Source: Stenopsyche tienmushanensis
Taxonomy: Eukaryota; Arthropoda; Insecta; Trichoptera; Stenopsychidae
NCBI GenBank assembly: GCA_008973525.1
Contig: WACJ01000078.1
Span: 496,001-560,000 of the forward strand
Length of the DNA: 64,000 bases
Reading direction: 5' to 3'
In this document: positions 41,101-54,700 of the stretch, one piece after another
Position numbering within the stretch: the first letter of the stretch is position 1
Layout of the letters: every line of letters starts with the position of its first letter
Notes under the pieces: model-generated
Seen by the model: only the letters and a program-made list of their open reading frames with translations
Told to the model about the DNA's origin: nothing
Databases searched by the model: none
Translations under genes and position numbers: made by a program

Positions 41101-44100
41101 CTCGGGGCAGAGTCCCCAGGCGGCTCCCCGCCTCCACGTGCTCGTCGGGATGGCCGCGCTACCGCACGGGTCCGTTCTGCTATCGGGCTGTGATGTACTG
41201 GACGAATGGATGAGAATACGAAAGGCGTTGAACAGAAAGACTCTCTTCACAGGATAACTATTTATTCCCCAGCACTGGTAGAGAGAGAGAGAGGTCTGGC
41301 TGCAGGAGGGACAACCTCCCGCAGCCAAGGCCAACGGACGACTCTCCCGACTCCCGCTTCCTGCGCGTCACTACCCAGCCGGTAAAGATGCACGCGCAAG
41401 AAGCGATCGGTCGGTAAGCAGGTGCAATGGCTCCGCAGGGTCACAAGAGGTGGCGCTGCTAAAATAGCACATTGCACCTGAAGAGAAATGGAAGATGCCG
41501 CTACTATGCGGGGATGATATATCGCCCACGCTACAGTTTCATGAAAAATCTGTCCAAAGTCGTTCGTCGCGACTTCGTTGTATGAAGCGAAGTTCGTTGT
41601 ATGAATCATGAAATGAACGAATAGGAAGTTCGCTGTGTGCAGCGTTCGCTGTGCGAGGCGTTCGTTGTGCGAGGCACCACTGTATACGAAACCATGTGGA
41701 CTGATGGAAGCCAGTACACATGTTTTCCAAAAGGGGAATTTTAATATTGCCCATCCTTAGAGATAAATCATTAAAAACAATCGAGATTTGGATCGAAAAT
41801 TGAATAAATGTTTTAATGTTAAAAAAAACACATTTCTTTTCACTTCACTCTATATATTGTGTCGGTACGTTTAACATTAGAAATTATCAATTCGCTAGCA
41901 TTTCATTTTGCATAAAAATAATGAATTTTCAACTTTTTTTAACAGTAGAACTCGTCAACTGGACTTTGGCTTTTAACCAATCTATGAAGGATCTTTGTTC
42001 TAAATATAGCCACTGGGTGAATACAATACTTGTAAGAACCAAATTATTTTTTAATTTTAATATTTGTACCGCATCATAAATTATTTGAAATAAAACCTCG
42101 CGTATTCTATCAAATTATTTTTTTACTAGTTTGTTGGCTTGCATTTTGTACGATGCTAAAAACAGCAGTCATACAGTCAGTTCTCGACCTACGACATAAA
42201 TCGAAATGGTCGTTAGTCGAATTTCAATGTTCAGTTTGCTGTTTCTTTTCTTTATAGATTGAATTATAACAGGCGAGTACTTTCTAAATGAGGTGACATG
42301 CCTTCGAAGATCTATCGGTGTCTGGGTTCATATTTTCAAATCGCTGAATTCTATTTCTGATTTGGCTAAAATCTGCAGTTATGTCTTTAAGCACTATTTT
42401 TTTTTAGGTACGTCTTTGTGTTTATATAGATCTTTTAACAAGTTTCATTTTTTCTGTTGCTCGTTCTTTCTCAATTTCAACTAAACCTTGATTTGTGAGT
42501 TCGTAAACATAATTTTCTTAAAATTGAATACATTCCAAATTTTTCTCAGTACGATCTTTTTCTATTCCTTCAATTGCTTGGGCAAAAGTAATAATTCACT
42601 TGGAAGTTGGCAATATCCCCTTGATCCATCGGGTGTAGAATACTCATTGTGTTGGGAGGTAAAAAAAAAATACTTTTTTTCTTAAATGGGATTCTACTAA
42701 GCAAGCAAGATAACATGGAGCATTATCAGAATATTTTTTTTTTTTACAATATTTGTTTATTTCTGGTATAAAAGATTTATCTAACCAGTCTTGAAAAAGA
42801 TACTGTGTCAATCATGCATTTTTATTCCAACAATAATGTAGCGGCAAAGGTAGACTTATCGATTCCCTTGAAAGCTCTTGGATTTCTTAAATCTTGAAAA
42901 TGAATGTCTGCGGTCTCGTATACTTTCCTATATCATTCATCTTGTTGCAATAAAATTTTGGGGTGTTATTGTTCGCACCTCCGTGAGCATTTTTGAATTA
43001 GCATTGTTTATGCACGCAATTTATTTTGCAAGACGTTTGACGGATGCACTATGTTGGCGCATATTAGTCTGGTGAAGTGCGATTTTTTTCAAAGAATGAC
43101 TAAACGCGTGTGGATACTCGTTATTTATTATCTAGATCAAAATTGGCTTCAATTTATATCCGGTAACATTTTCCCTCAACAAAAAGGTCAAACGGCCTTT
43201 GAATACTTTTTGCTCTACGTCCTAAGTCTGAATGGTCGTAAGTCGAGAGCTGACTGGATTATAAAATAATCACAAAATTGGCTGCGAAAAAATACACATT
43301 TTAGTGCATTCTATTTAATCATCGGCAAAAATTTGCTTCCTAACTTTTTGGAATCACGCATAATTCATAATGTAAGTAATAGAAATACGCAGAAGATTCT
43401 TCAATAAATTATCAATTGAATTATAAACATAACGTATTAATTGCTTATATTTTTAATTTTCATATTGAAGAGTTTTGATGATATGAATGCAACATCTCTG
43501 ATGGAATTCGTCGAAAAAACCATTTCATCAGGTAATCCTCCTTATGTATTATGTTAACATATTTCAGAACCAATTCGTCCATTATTTTATAGAGAAATAT
43601 ATAAATGTATTTGTTACAATAATTATTTCCGTCTCTATTGCAATTTATGGGACATTGAAACAAAATAAGGCACAAATAAGAAAATATTATAGAAATAAGG
43701 TGCTGAGGGCCGTTGCCGGTAGTAGAGGAAAGTATTGAGAGGGTTCGTAGATCGTCCCGGTGTGGCCGCAATTACAGTTGATCTTAGATTTGCCAATTCG
43801 ATTAAGTTTTTTTAATTTATGATTTGTCATCATTGCGGAATGTGGGCGCGCATTATCGTGATGGAAGTCCTGATGGAACCCTTGTGATTGATTAGTTCAG
43901 GTCGTTTTTTTAAGAGTTCCGTGTATAATTTTTGCAGCTGTTCACAAAACTTCCCAGCATTATTTGGTTAGGTTGCAATAATTTGTTATAAATAATGTCC
44001 TTCACATCCCACCAAACACAAAGCGTTTTTAATTCTTCTGAAGTTCTGTCTTGGGAGTGGTTAATGGGTAATTTCCTAGTTTGATTGTTATAGACCAGTG

Positions 44101-47100
44101 TTTCCTAACTTTTTTAGTCTCGTTACCCCTGTAGCCTATCAGGGAAACTGGTTTTACCCCCCTTTAAAATTTTATCATGAAATTGCACAAAACTATACGA
44201 AATTATATTTTTAATATACTTTCTTGATTAATTAATGATGGTTAATGTGAAAGTTGAAATTGTTTTGCTTTCACAAGTTTAGAGAAGATGTGTCAGCCAA
44301 AGTAATTCAATTTTGGCTGACACATCTTCGTCTTTAAAAATTCCTTCATCAGTAGAAAATGATCCTAATATCCAAGAATTGAATTGACAGTTGTTCATGT
44401 CCGGGAAATATACTGCAGATAAATGGTGAATGGCAGAATTTTCAAACGTGATTTTTTCAGATTTGTCATTTACCAATTGCTCACCAGTTGTGTAAACATC
44501 GATATATCGTTAACTTGAACTCTACGTTAGTAAAATTCCAATTTATGCAGAAATCTTGCAACTTTATCCTGTGCTGTTAAGATATTCATCCTATTTCCTT
44601 GTTATCAGACTGTTAGTTTCACTGAAAAAATCAGCAAGAAACGTTAGCATTTTGATGAATGATTTATCTTTTATTTTTGCGTACAATTTTATTTCTTTTT
44701 GTGTTTTCTGGTTTTCGAAAAACAATCTTATTTCTTCACGGAGCTCATAAACTCTGTTTAAAATTCTCCCTCTCGACAGCCAGAGTACCTCTGTGTTGTA
44801 CTTTCTTTAATTTCAGAAATAATGGTTTCCAAAATATTATTATTCAACTCTAAAATACGACTTTGAATTGTTCTATTAGAGAATTATATTTGATTAATCT
44901 TAGCCACGCGTTGCTCACCAATAACGAGAGACACAAACAAGGTTTCATGAGTTCCTTTCCTATAGTTTGCCGTTTTTTGTTCATAGCAATGGGATAAGCT
45001 ATTTGATACGAAGCTTAAAGACATGATCCAGTTATCTTTTGTGCATTTCCTGTGGAAGCAAATTGCAAAAACTCTCTTTTCTCTTAAAAAATCAAATTAT
45101 TTATTTGCCAACTCCTTATAAACATTCTCGAAATGTTCTTTTAGTTTGCTCGGTTTCATGCTCTCTGAACCAAGAACTTTATTACATATAACACTGAGAC
45201 TTTTCTATATTCCTGTCAACAATATTCGTGAAACCCCATTGCAGAAATGCTTCTTTATACAAGCGCTTTTTTTCCAGAAGTAGAAGTCTTTTCACTTAAA
45301 ATACTGTTACAGATGCGAAATGTACAAATTAGTACTCGAGTAAGTTGAAACTGAACCGTCTCCGTGATTCTTCATCCCTCTACTTGCAAGAAGGATTGCT
45401 AGAAAAGAATTAGAACACAGTGAGAGACTTCTTGAAAGAGAGTACAAGCTACATGACGCTCATCTGTCATTCTATTGATTATATGTAAATGCCAAATCTA
45501 CATACCAAAAATAACAGCGTCATTACCCCCGCAGAATAGTAATTTTACCCCTCGGGGGTAATTACCCCTAGGTTAGGAACCACTGTTATAGACAAACCAT
45601 TTTTCATTTCCTGTCACCAGTTGCAAAAAAGGTTCATGCTTAGAGATACGTGTTTTTAGCATCTATTTTAAAAAAAAATAGCGTTTATATTCTTGAATTT
45701 AGCGTTTTGGAGCAAATAAAATAACAAAATTTAGCATCTATTTCTTAAACACAAATTTGAAGTTAAATAGTCTAATTTAAACATAATTTGCAAAAAATAT
45801 ACATACATATATTGTAAAAAACATTTGAAATTATTTAAAAATAAAAAAACATCGATTAAATTTACATAATTATTAAAATTTATCATCGAGCATGTTTCTA
45901 TTGACGATTCTTTCAATTTAGTACGTCGATCGTTCACAATTAAATTATATGAACTGAAAAACCTTTCTACAGGACTTGCAGGACACCAAATTGATTGAAT
46001 GGCTGCATTGCCGAATTCTTCGTGGTTTTCCCACTAAACAAATTTTGTGAGCCCAGCATTTAAAATGTAGCATTTTATTTCCAATTAAAACACTGAGACT
46101 TTTATGACACGCAATCATATAGGGCGCCAAGTCCGAGACAAATCCTAATATGTTCGAATATGAAATTTCATATTCTTTGAGAGTATCTACTATTGTTTGC
46201 GAACATGTAGTAGCATTTGCCACATCCAAAAAATTACATGATGTCAAGTAGACATTTTGTTCACTGGCAGGTAGCACTGTTTTAAATAAAACGGCAAAAA
46301 CACAGCGCCCCATCTTGTCTGAAGTTTCATCGACCACTATTATGATAGATATGTTTTTAATTTTCTCCATGACTTCTTTCTTCATATCTGCTCCACATAA
46401 TGGAACATGCGTTCTTCTTAATTGATCTGCACATGGCAAATCACTGGATCCCTGCACATATTTCCAAAAACATTCTTTCACCGCAAGATGGTTCAACTTT
46501 TCCAGGGGTATGTTGGCTTTGAGACACGTGCTAACCGTATTTTTAATGAATATCGGTTTTTCTTGTCGTCTATCTATTATATTTGCTATTGTCAATTGAT
46601 GAGTCTTACTTGTGGCAGGTGTCAAAGCTTTCTTCTTGTGTCCATTTGATTGGATATGTTTTGTTAAATTGTCTTTCTTTTTCCAATCTAACTGACAATT
46701 GCAATGCCTGCACATTAAAATATTTTTATCATTCACATAAAATCCATCTGCCTTGTAAGCTGTAGCTCTCTCTTTAACTGGTTGACGCACACGTCTGTAA
46801 TAACGATTTTCGTAATTTATGAACGTAAAATTGGAGTTAAACCATCGCTAAAACACACAATTATTATTGTTTTGAATCAATGACATTTATTGTTGACAGT
46901 AGCGTTATCTGCCTCATTTCAATTCTTTGAGAAGTTTGAGAGTTTTTGAGCCGCTTACGTTTGTTTTCGGTTTGAAGTGTCCACGAAGACGGTATGCATT
47001 GACTTATCTGGCGCAAAAAGCAAGTATTATCTGCTGACGCATGATGGGATTTGACGGCTGGGTACGTCAAAGTCTTAATACCGACATTTACTCGACCCAT

Positions 47101-48669
47101 ATTCTTGAGACTAAAACATATATTTTATTGATTAACAAACGTTGGATAATTTTTAAAACGTGACATTATTTAAATTGTGAAAAAAAAAACTCACCAAGTA
47201 GTATATTTAAACAATGTTATGAATGATTACGATACGTGCGTTAATCTCACAACCACGCAAATGACACAAAACAAGTACCAACCTAAGTGTGTGACATCAT
47301 AGACTATGGACAAGAGTTGAGCATAGAGTCTGGGAAGATTACCTTAGTTATTTTTCAAGATAAACGATATTTAGAAAAAAAATTATCAGTTTTAATAAAA
47401 TTTCGCATCTATTCGCATATTTTAACAATTTCGCAACAATTTCGCATTTATCGCTTCTATTTCGCATTTATCGCAAAACGCGATAATCACGTATCTCTAT
47501 TCATGCTTTTGTCTCGCACACAAATAAACCCATGTGGCAACTCGGTCTAACAGGTTTGCAGATGACGGGAGTGGTTCGGGACCCAAACGTCGCACTTCGA
47601 AACCATTCCAATACGATCCAGATGCCTCACCACTGTAGATTGATTGATGTTTGGTTGCCACTGTTGCATTATAGTCTTTGTCAAATTCAAAAAGTAAACA
47701 GTGTCGAATATGCACTAATTTCTTTGGCATTTTAAAAATTCACAAGGGTTCTGCATAACTCGACCGCTGTTGAAAGATCAAAAAAAATGTTGGAAGAAAC
47801 CCTCCTTTATATAATGCAAAGGCAACATTACGCACCGATGTCAACACAGTTGGTTAAAAATAATATATCATAGTCTATGTAAAAATACGACGTTTTATAT
47901 GCATCAACCTAATATTTTACTCATACCGTTAAAAAATAGAATTATTTCACAAATATTTAAACAGATTACAGCAATCATACGAAGATGCACAAATTAATTC
48001 AAACAATAGAGCCTAAAAACTAGACGAATTCCAGATAAAATTTATATTAACAAACATGTACTCTCAATTAACATTAAGTCCTTAAGATTTTTTTGTGATT
48101 ATAGGTAAAGGACTTTCAGATATTGATTCATTTGGTAATTCAGTTCTACATAGAGCAGCTACACTGGAGGATCTTGAAATTCTCAAGCTTGTAATAAATA
48201 ATGGAATTGATATAAACATTCAGAATCGTCTTGGTAATACTGCACTTCACATCGCTGCGAGCAAAAATTTTATCGATGGGGTAAGTATTGTTGTTGTCTT
48301 TGAAACATTACTTATTTTTTTTATTATTCGCAAAGAAGTTCGTATGTTTTTCTCCGTTTATCTCTGATTAACTAAAAAATATCTCTAAACTGCTAACTCA
48401 CAAGGTTTACTATTACGCCTTGTTCACACTAAAACTAAGCATGAAAAAAAGACAGGCTTAGGGCTGCCAACAATAAATCGCGCCCTCATAAACAACACTT
48501 TACAATCAACACAGTAGTATTTACTATTTTACATACTGCGTAAAAGTGAAACTACGTATTTCAAGAGTTGAGAAAGTCCCTTAATCCTTTGCACTCTAAG
48601 CGATTTTTAGTAAATTTGTCTAAGATTATGTTTATGATAATACATTGCGAAAAAATGGTATGTAACTTA

Positions 48670-48735
<66 letters not shown>

Positions 48736-51700
48736 TATATAACTTAAACTGAAATAAAAATGGTTTTCGATATTAGGACACTTTATTGTATACATATATA
48801 GGTACAAGTGATCATTTTTTCACTTCAATTCGCCAAACAAAACCAATTTTATCCAATACTTCAATGTTTTATGTATAAAGCAGTAAGATGTGACTAATTG
48901 ATTAGCGGTGTTCACTCCAACCATATTTTTGATATAATCTTGAATCATCTCCTCCTCCTCCACAATCCTCATTAATGAATGAGGACCTACACGAGACAGA
49001 AACGTCATAATAAGAACTGAATGTCCCCCAAAGGATAGATTGTTCAAAAAAAAAAAAAAAATCTATTGCAAATTATAGAACTATTCTGCTAGGGAAAAAC
49101 AGCTCTGGTCTAAACAATCACTGAGTTCCCGTAAAAGCCCCGCTAGGGATCCCAGCGGAAAGCCCCGGTGATTCCGGTCCCTGGACTTGTATGTCCTCCT
49201 TATCTTTCAATTCGTCGCTAGTCAGTTGGCAGTCGAGCTGGCTCCGTCTCTTCGTGAATCTTCGCAGGAGGGCAAAGCGCCCGCTGAATGGGGCCACAAA
49301 AGTCGGGCTCCACTGGCACTGGCACTAAGTATACTGCCTTGGGGGACACCTGCCGGAATGCGCTGAGGGGACGATTCATTATTATTTAACATGACTGAGA
49401 GTTCTCTGTTGCTCAAATAAGATTGAGTAATTCTAATTAGATAGGCAAGGAACTTTAACTTAATCATTTTATGAATTATTGCATCGTGCCACACCGAGTC
49501 GAATGCCTTCTCGATATCGAGAAGCACCATTCCGGTATTTCTTTTCATATTGAAGTTTTGTCAGATGTGCTCAACGAGTCTGGTCAATTGATGAGCCGCG
49601 GAGTGATTTTTGCGAAAACCAAATTGATCCTTATTTAATGGCAACGGTGTCAAATTCTTGAAGTCTGCTTAGTATGGTCTTTTCGAATAACTTGCTCAAC
49701 GCGAAAAGTAGGCTAATTGGTCGATAATTTATTGGATTACTATTATCCTTACTTGGTTTTGACAAAGGAATAACCTTCGCTAATTTCCAAGTGGCTGGAA
49801 AATACCCCATATTTAAGCACGTATTAAATATTTTTGTTAATTGAATGATTACTTTAAATGGCAGGTTTTTTATAATAGTGTTGTAGATTGTGTCAAAACC
49901 CGGAGACTTTTTGCTCTTTAGTTTTCTAATGAATTTTATTAATTCAATGGGAGTTAACAATTTAATCTTTTGAGTGTCATTAAGTGAGTCTTCACGGAAA
50001 TCCCTGATTGACCGGTTAACAGCTTTCTGTGTTTTGTTATCGCTCATCTTCTCGGAAATCTTGTGGTTTAAGCAGAAGGTTTCTGCAAGCATATTGGTCT
50101 TTTCTAAGTTGGTTTCGGCTATCTTATTATTTTTAACCAAGATAGGAATTCCCGTGGCTTTATTTTTGAGTGATTTGACAGTTTTCCAAAGAGAATTATC
50201 TGAGGGTTTTAATTTTGAAAACTTATTACTCCACATTTCGTTTATGTATTTTTTAATGCGGTTGATAATGGATTTTGTGAATTTGCAACGATCTTTTTGC
50301 CATAGCTTTTTGAGTCTATTTCTAATTTTTATTTGACATTTTAGGTTCCACGTAAATTTAATAAGAAATGGTTCGACAGTTTCTGTAGGGATGAATTTAG
50401 ATTTGGCTTCGAGAATCAGGTTGGAGATCGACTCCATGGCATCAATTTCGCTTTCAGTGGTTCCCGGGACTGAAGAAGTTAGTAATGTTTTTCGATCGAG
50501 ATAGGATCTGAGCTGGTGCCAGTCGGCACGCTCGTATGCCAATCTGAGCCTGGGTACTCTCGCGTGTCGGCCTTCCACGGTGAAGATCACCGGAAGATGA
50601 TCGGACGAGAGAGCGTCCATGGCCGTCAATCGAGACACGAGCGAGACGTTTCTGGTCAGCGTCCAGAGTGGACGGGCGTCTGTTGCTGGATGGGTAGTGT
50701 GTGAAGCACTGTGGAAAATGAATTTGAATGTTATTATTGAGAGAAAATGATTGCAGGGTGGAGCCCTGACGGTTTTCGCTGCAGCAGTCCCATTGCTGGT
50801 GTTTGGCGTTGAAGTCTCCCGCGACCGACACTCTTTCCCCCAATCTGAATATTTGTGATAACTCACTCGGATGGAGATCTAAATGAGGTAGATTGTTTGC
50901 TGCAACGACTATGAGTTTAATTTTATCCAAGATGATTTGGATGGCGACTGTTTCGAGACCGTGAAAAGAGGGAGTTCCGACAGTGGAGTGTGCAATTTCG
51001 TTTTTCACGAAAATGGCCACTCCACCCCCGATTCTGTTCAATCTATCAGTACGATGACAGATGAATCCCGGAATAGAAATGTTAATATTTGGTTTAAGGT
51101 ATGTTTCGGTAATTACAGCAATGTCGATTTTTAACTTGTGCATTCCGAGAGCCAATTCGTCCACCTTGTGTCTCACACCGTGAGCATTTGTTTCAATTCA
51201 CAATTTTTAAATTGTTAAAAATTTTAAAGTTTTTGTCTAAGTAATTTATGAGGCAGAAGGCCATTTCCATTTTATCTTTACACTTGCTTAAATCTACACG
51301 CATTTTCTTTAACAACAAAAACAATTTAGACATTTCCTGCACTGACACTAGGTTATCTGCACCAGCACTAACATTTTCCCGCGTGTTAGGACGAGTCGGG
51401 AACCAAACGGGTGGCTCCGGGACGGAGGTCACAGTACCGCCTCCCAGCTCTGGAAAGTCCTTCGCTATGAAAGTGGGTCCCGGTGAAGATGTTGTGGCGT
51501 GGGTTTTCGCTTTTCTCGTTTTCCGAAGCGAGTTGACGTATTGGCTGCGCTTCGGGCAATCTTTATCGTTGGCTGCATGAGCGCCTCCGCAGGCCAACAT
51601 TCTGGAGTCATGTCTTCTTTGCCTTTTTTCGGACATTCGTTGCAGCTGTGAGGCTGGTTGCAGCGCACGCAGCGCTCCGCTTTGAAGCAGTTTCTGGCTG

Positions 51701-54700
51701 CGTGCCCGAACACATCTGAAACATTGCGTCACATGCGCAGAAGATCTTTTATAAGTCACGATCTAGTGACATATAAAGGCTGGTTCAGACGAGGATATAA
51801 AAACGACAGGCATTAAAACGACAGACGTGGTAGTAGTGACCGCACGTTAATTCGGTACTATTTTTTGACTTCGTAATCTGAGGGCTGCCAACTCTCACGC
51901 GCCGTGACAAAGAACGTTTTAAAATGAATCTACAGGCAGGGCCTTTTCAGAAAAAATGCGACCAAAGAGTATTTAGTATTTTACATACTACGTAAAAGTG
52001 AACCTACGTATTTCAAGTCTTACGATTAGTATTGACTTACGATTACTTGCCGGAACTCAGGTTTAATATGCAAAATAAATTTAATTTCTATTGAAAATTC
52101 GACTAATGTGAAATATGCATTTTTATTTTGGATAAAGATGAGAGTTAATTGTTACACCGACGATAAGTATCATATGATATTTTTGAAAATGTAAACATGC
52201 CCAATACGTCTCTTCAAGAAAAAAGGTGATATTCTAACAATGGCTGAGCAAGTAACCGTGTTTCGTATTAAAATCGTAATGCGGAGGGAGAATTTAGAAA
52301 TGTTTCCATCGTTGTGTGAGTTTTGATTCCGAAAATGAAATAAACGCGAAACAAATTAAAAATCTTACATCGACACGTTTCAAAAATTTCGAGACAGAGC
52401 TTTGTAACCAATTTATAGATCTTCTTAGTATTAAAACAGAGTTTCAATGGGTCATGAACCCATTGACTGAACATCATCTTTCGATTATTATTAAGCATTA
52501 AAAGAGATAGATTCTTTCGATACTACTAAGCAAATACAACCACATCGCCCAAATGAAATTCTAATTCAAATTGTAATAAATATATAACTTGATTTTTCAC
52601 TACACACGTACACACATATATTATATTGTAGGGGTACAACTTACAATTATTGTCGTCTTAGGAGTACGCGATCAAAATACTTTGGAGACTGCTACCTTAT
52701 AGATTCTTCATCTTTATTATGAGGCTACAACAGTAGACACAGGTAGCCCTCGGTTCACGCCGGCTCAATTTACGCCGATCTATAATAACGCCGCTACGCA
52801 ATTCGCCGTCAAATTCTTCGATTCTCGACTTCGATGCTAGACTGATTTTCGTTTCAGTATGGACGTATTTACGTTATGCATTCGTTAAAACATTGACTGC
52901 TATTGAATATATTTATTTTTCGTGTTTAATATTGTTGGTTATGTATACAATTACATTAAATTGAATTAATATTACGCCTATTCGATTTGCGCGGGGTTTT
53001 GTAGATATTTTGTAGTTTGTTTGGTTTGATTTTTGGACGATTATATGAATCTTTGTCTATGAATGGCCCCAATTCTCAGAATTCTTATAACAATAAATGC
53101 TGTGTAATGTGCTAATGTGCAATATACTTTCGAAGCATTTCATTCAAATTTGTCCACAGCTTGGAAGCCGCTTGATATGACAAACACGCGGCATCGTACA
53201 AAATTATTTCTAAAGACTTTAACAATATTCTATTTGTGAAATGAATAAAACAATATCTATTATGCTGCTTCTTCAGACAAAAACATAAATCATTTATTAC
53301 AAGCATTTATTAATGCACCAATTATTTAAAATACTTATGCACTATACTATACGCTTTATAATAATCCTTATTTTACTAAATTAGCATTAATAGCAATATA
53401 AAATTGCTAGAAATGTGCGGGATTTCTTACTATCACTCGCCCATACGCAGCAGAGTATTAATATTACGCCGATAATGAAAATGTAAACATGCCCAATATG
53501 TCTCATAAAAAAAATGGTAATATTCTAACAATGGCTGAGCAAGTAACCGTATTTCGTAATAAAATCGTGATGCAGAGAGAAAATTTAGAAATGTTTCCAT
53601 CGTTATGTGATTGTTATGGACAGGGAACGGTGTGGCGGTTTTTCAGTCAAATTTCACTTTTAATAAACAAGTATTTATTATTGATCAGTTTTAATAGAAT
53701 ACGTATGTGTAATGATCGTCTGTCTCGCTGGGTCGAGAAGCAGAAACGAATTGAATTAATGATACAAACGGTAGTGAATTTATACTCATCACTATCAAGG
53801 GTAGTACACAATAAACCTTAATAGTTGAAAGTTTACATTGCAATATAGGAAAGTAGACAATGATATTTCAGCATAATGGTGAAAGCATAATTTTATAATA
53901 ACATGTTTTAAATAGAAATTAGTTGGTAATGAAATGATTTCCTAAGCATGAACAAATACATTTTAAATATATGATAAACAATCACAGAGCAGATAGAAGT
54001 TGTTTGGTGATCAGATTATTGTTTAAGGGCAAATAATATCCTATAACGGTGAGAGGGATATAACATGATTTTGCTTCCCAAAATGAAATAAATGCGAAAC
54101 AAATTAAAAATCTTATATCAACACGTTTCAAAAATTTGGAGACAGAATTTTGTAACCAATTTATAAATCTTCATAATATTAAAATAGAGTTTTTTTCATT
54201 TTTTCTGTATAATCGGGTTATTGGTCGGGATGGTGACAAGGGTTGACAATTGAAGATAGACGGATTCAAGAGGTCTGTTTGCTGCCGAAATGCCAGCTGC
54301 CAAGGTTTGCCAGAAGATTTCATAAGCATATAAAAAAGTAGACTAGCCTTCTACTTTGGAATTATGCATCCTGATTTAATCAGGATGCATAATTCCAAAT
54401 CCTGATTTAATCAGAATGCAGGATGGAGATTATCCAATTTTCGACGGACTATCCAACGTCGAGACTTTTATTGAAGAATTCGAGTGGACCTGTAAATATT
54501 TCGCCCAACCGCGACCGCTGCAGGCGCTTCGAGCTAGGATGCGCGAGAAGGCTGTCGAATACATGCTCTACGATCCGGCATTTATTGGCAATGATTATTC
54601 CGCGGCGGTTGCGGCCCTCCGCAAAGTATTCGGAGACTCAAAGTCGCCACCCATCCGCAAGCGACAGAATCGCGAAGTCGAGATCGCAGCGAAGAAGCGA

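Larger units (their letters stand above)
43760..47740 (-). pseudogene. mariner transposase split by two hAT insertions
   Basis: The N-terminal helix-turn-helix is at 47500-47730 (IRHCLLFEFDKDYNATVATK). A 55-base bridge at 45586-45640 and the following part at 43760-44095 give LVTGNEKWFVYN, TLCVWWDVKDIIYNKLLQP and HHDNARPHSAMMTNHKLKKL. The first catalytic aspartate of TGDEKW is asparagine here. The hAT elements at 44096-45585 and 45641-47499 sit in the coding sequence with exact TSDs. The part between the helix-turn-helix and TGNEKW is deleted. Confidence 0.85.
49122..51770 (-). mobile_element. Jockey-type LINE, 3' truncated
   Basis: In minus-strand order: a zinc-knuckle gag (51770-51193), an apurinic-type endonuclease and a reverse transcriptase that breaks off after the B motif. 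No poly(T) run marks a 3' tail at the left. Higher GC than the surrounding intron suggests a fairly recent arrival. Confidence 0.85.

Noticed and set aside
41035..41334. Several 70-115 codon frames on both strands in a GC-rich patch
   Set aside because: They lie inside the solo LTR and the surrounding MITE. GC-rich sequence has few stops, and no protein motif is visible.
43544..43738. 64-codon hydrophobic frame just after exon 13
   Set aside because: It lies in the intron after a matching GTAATC donor. The end (RNKVLRAV) faintly resembles a LINE C-terminus but is too short to call.
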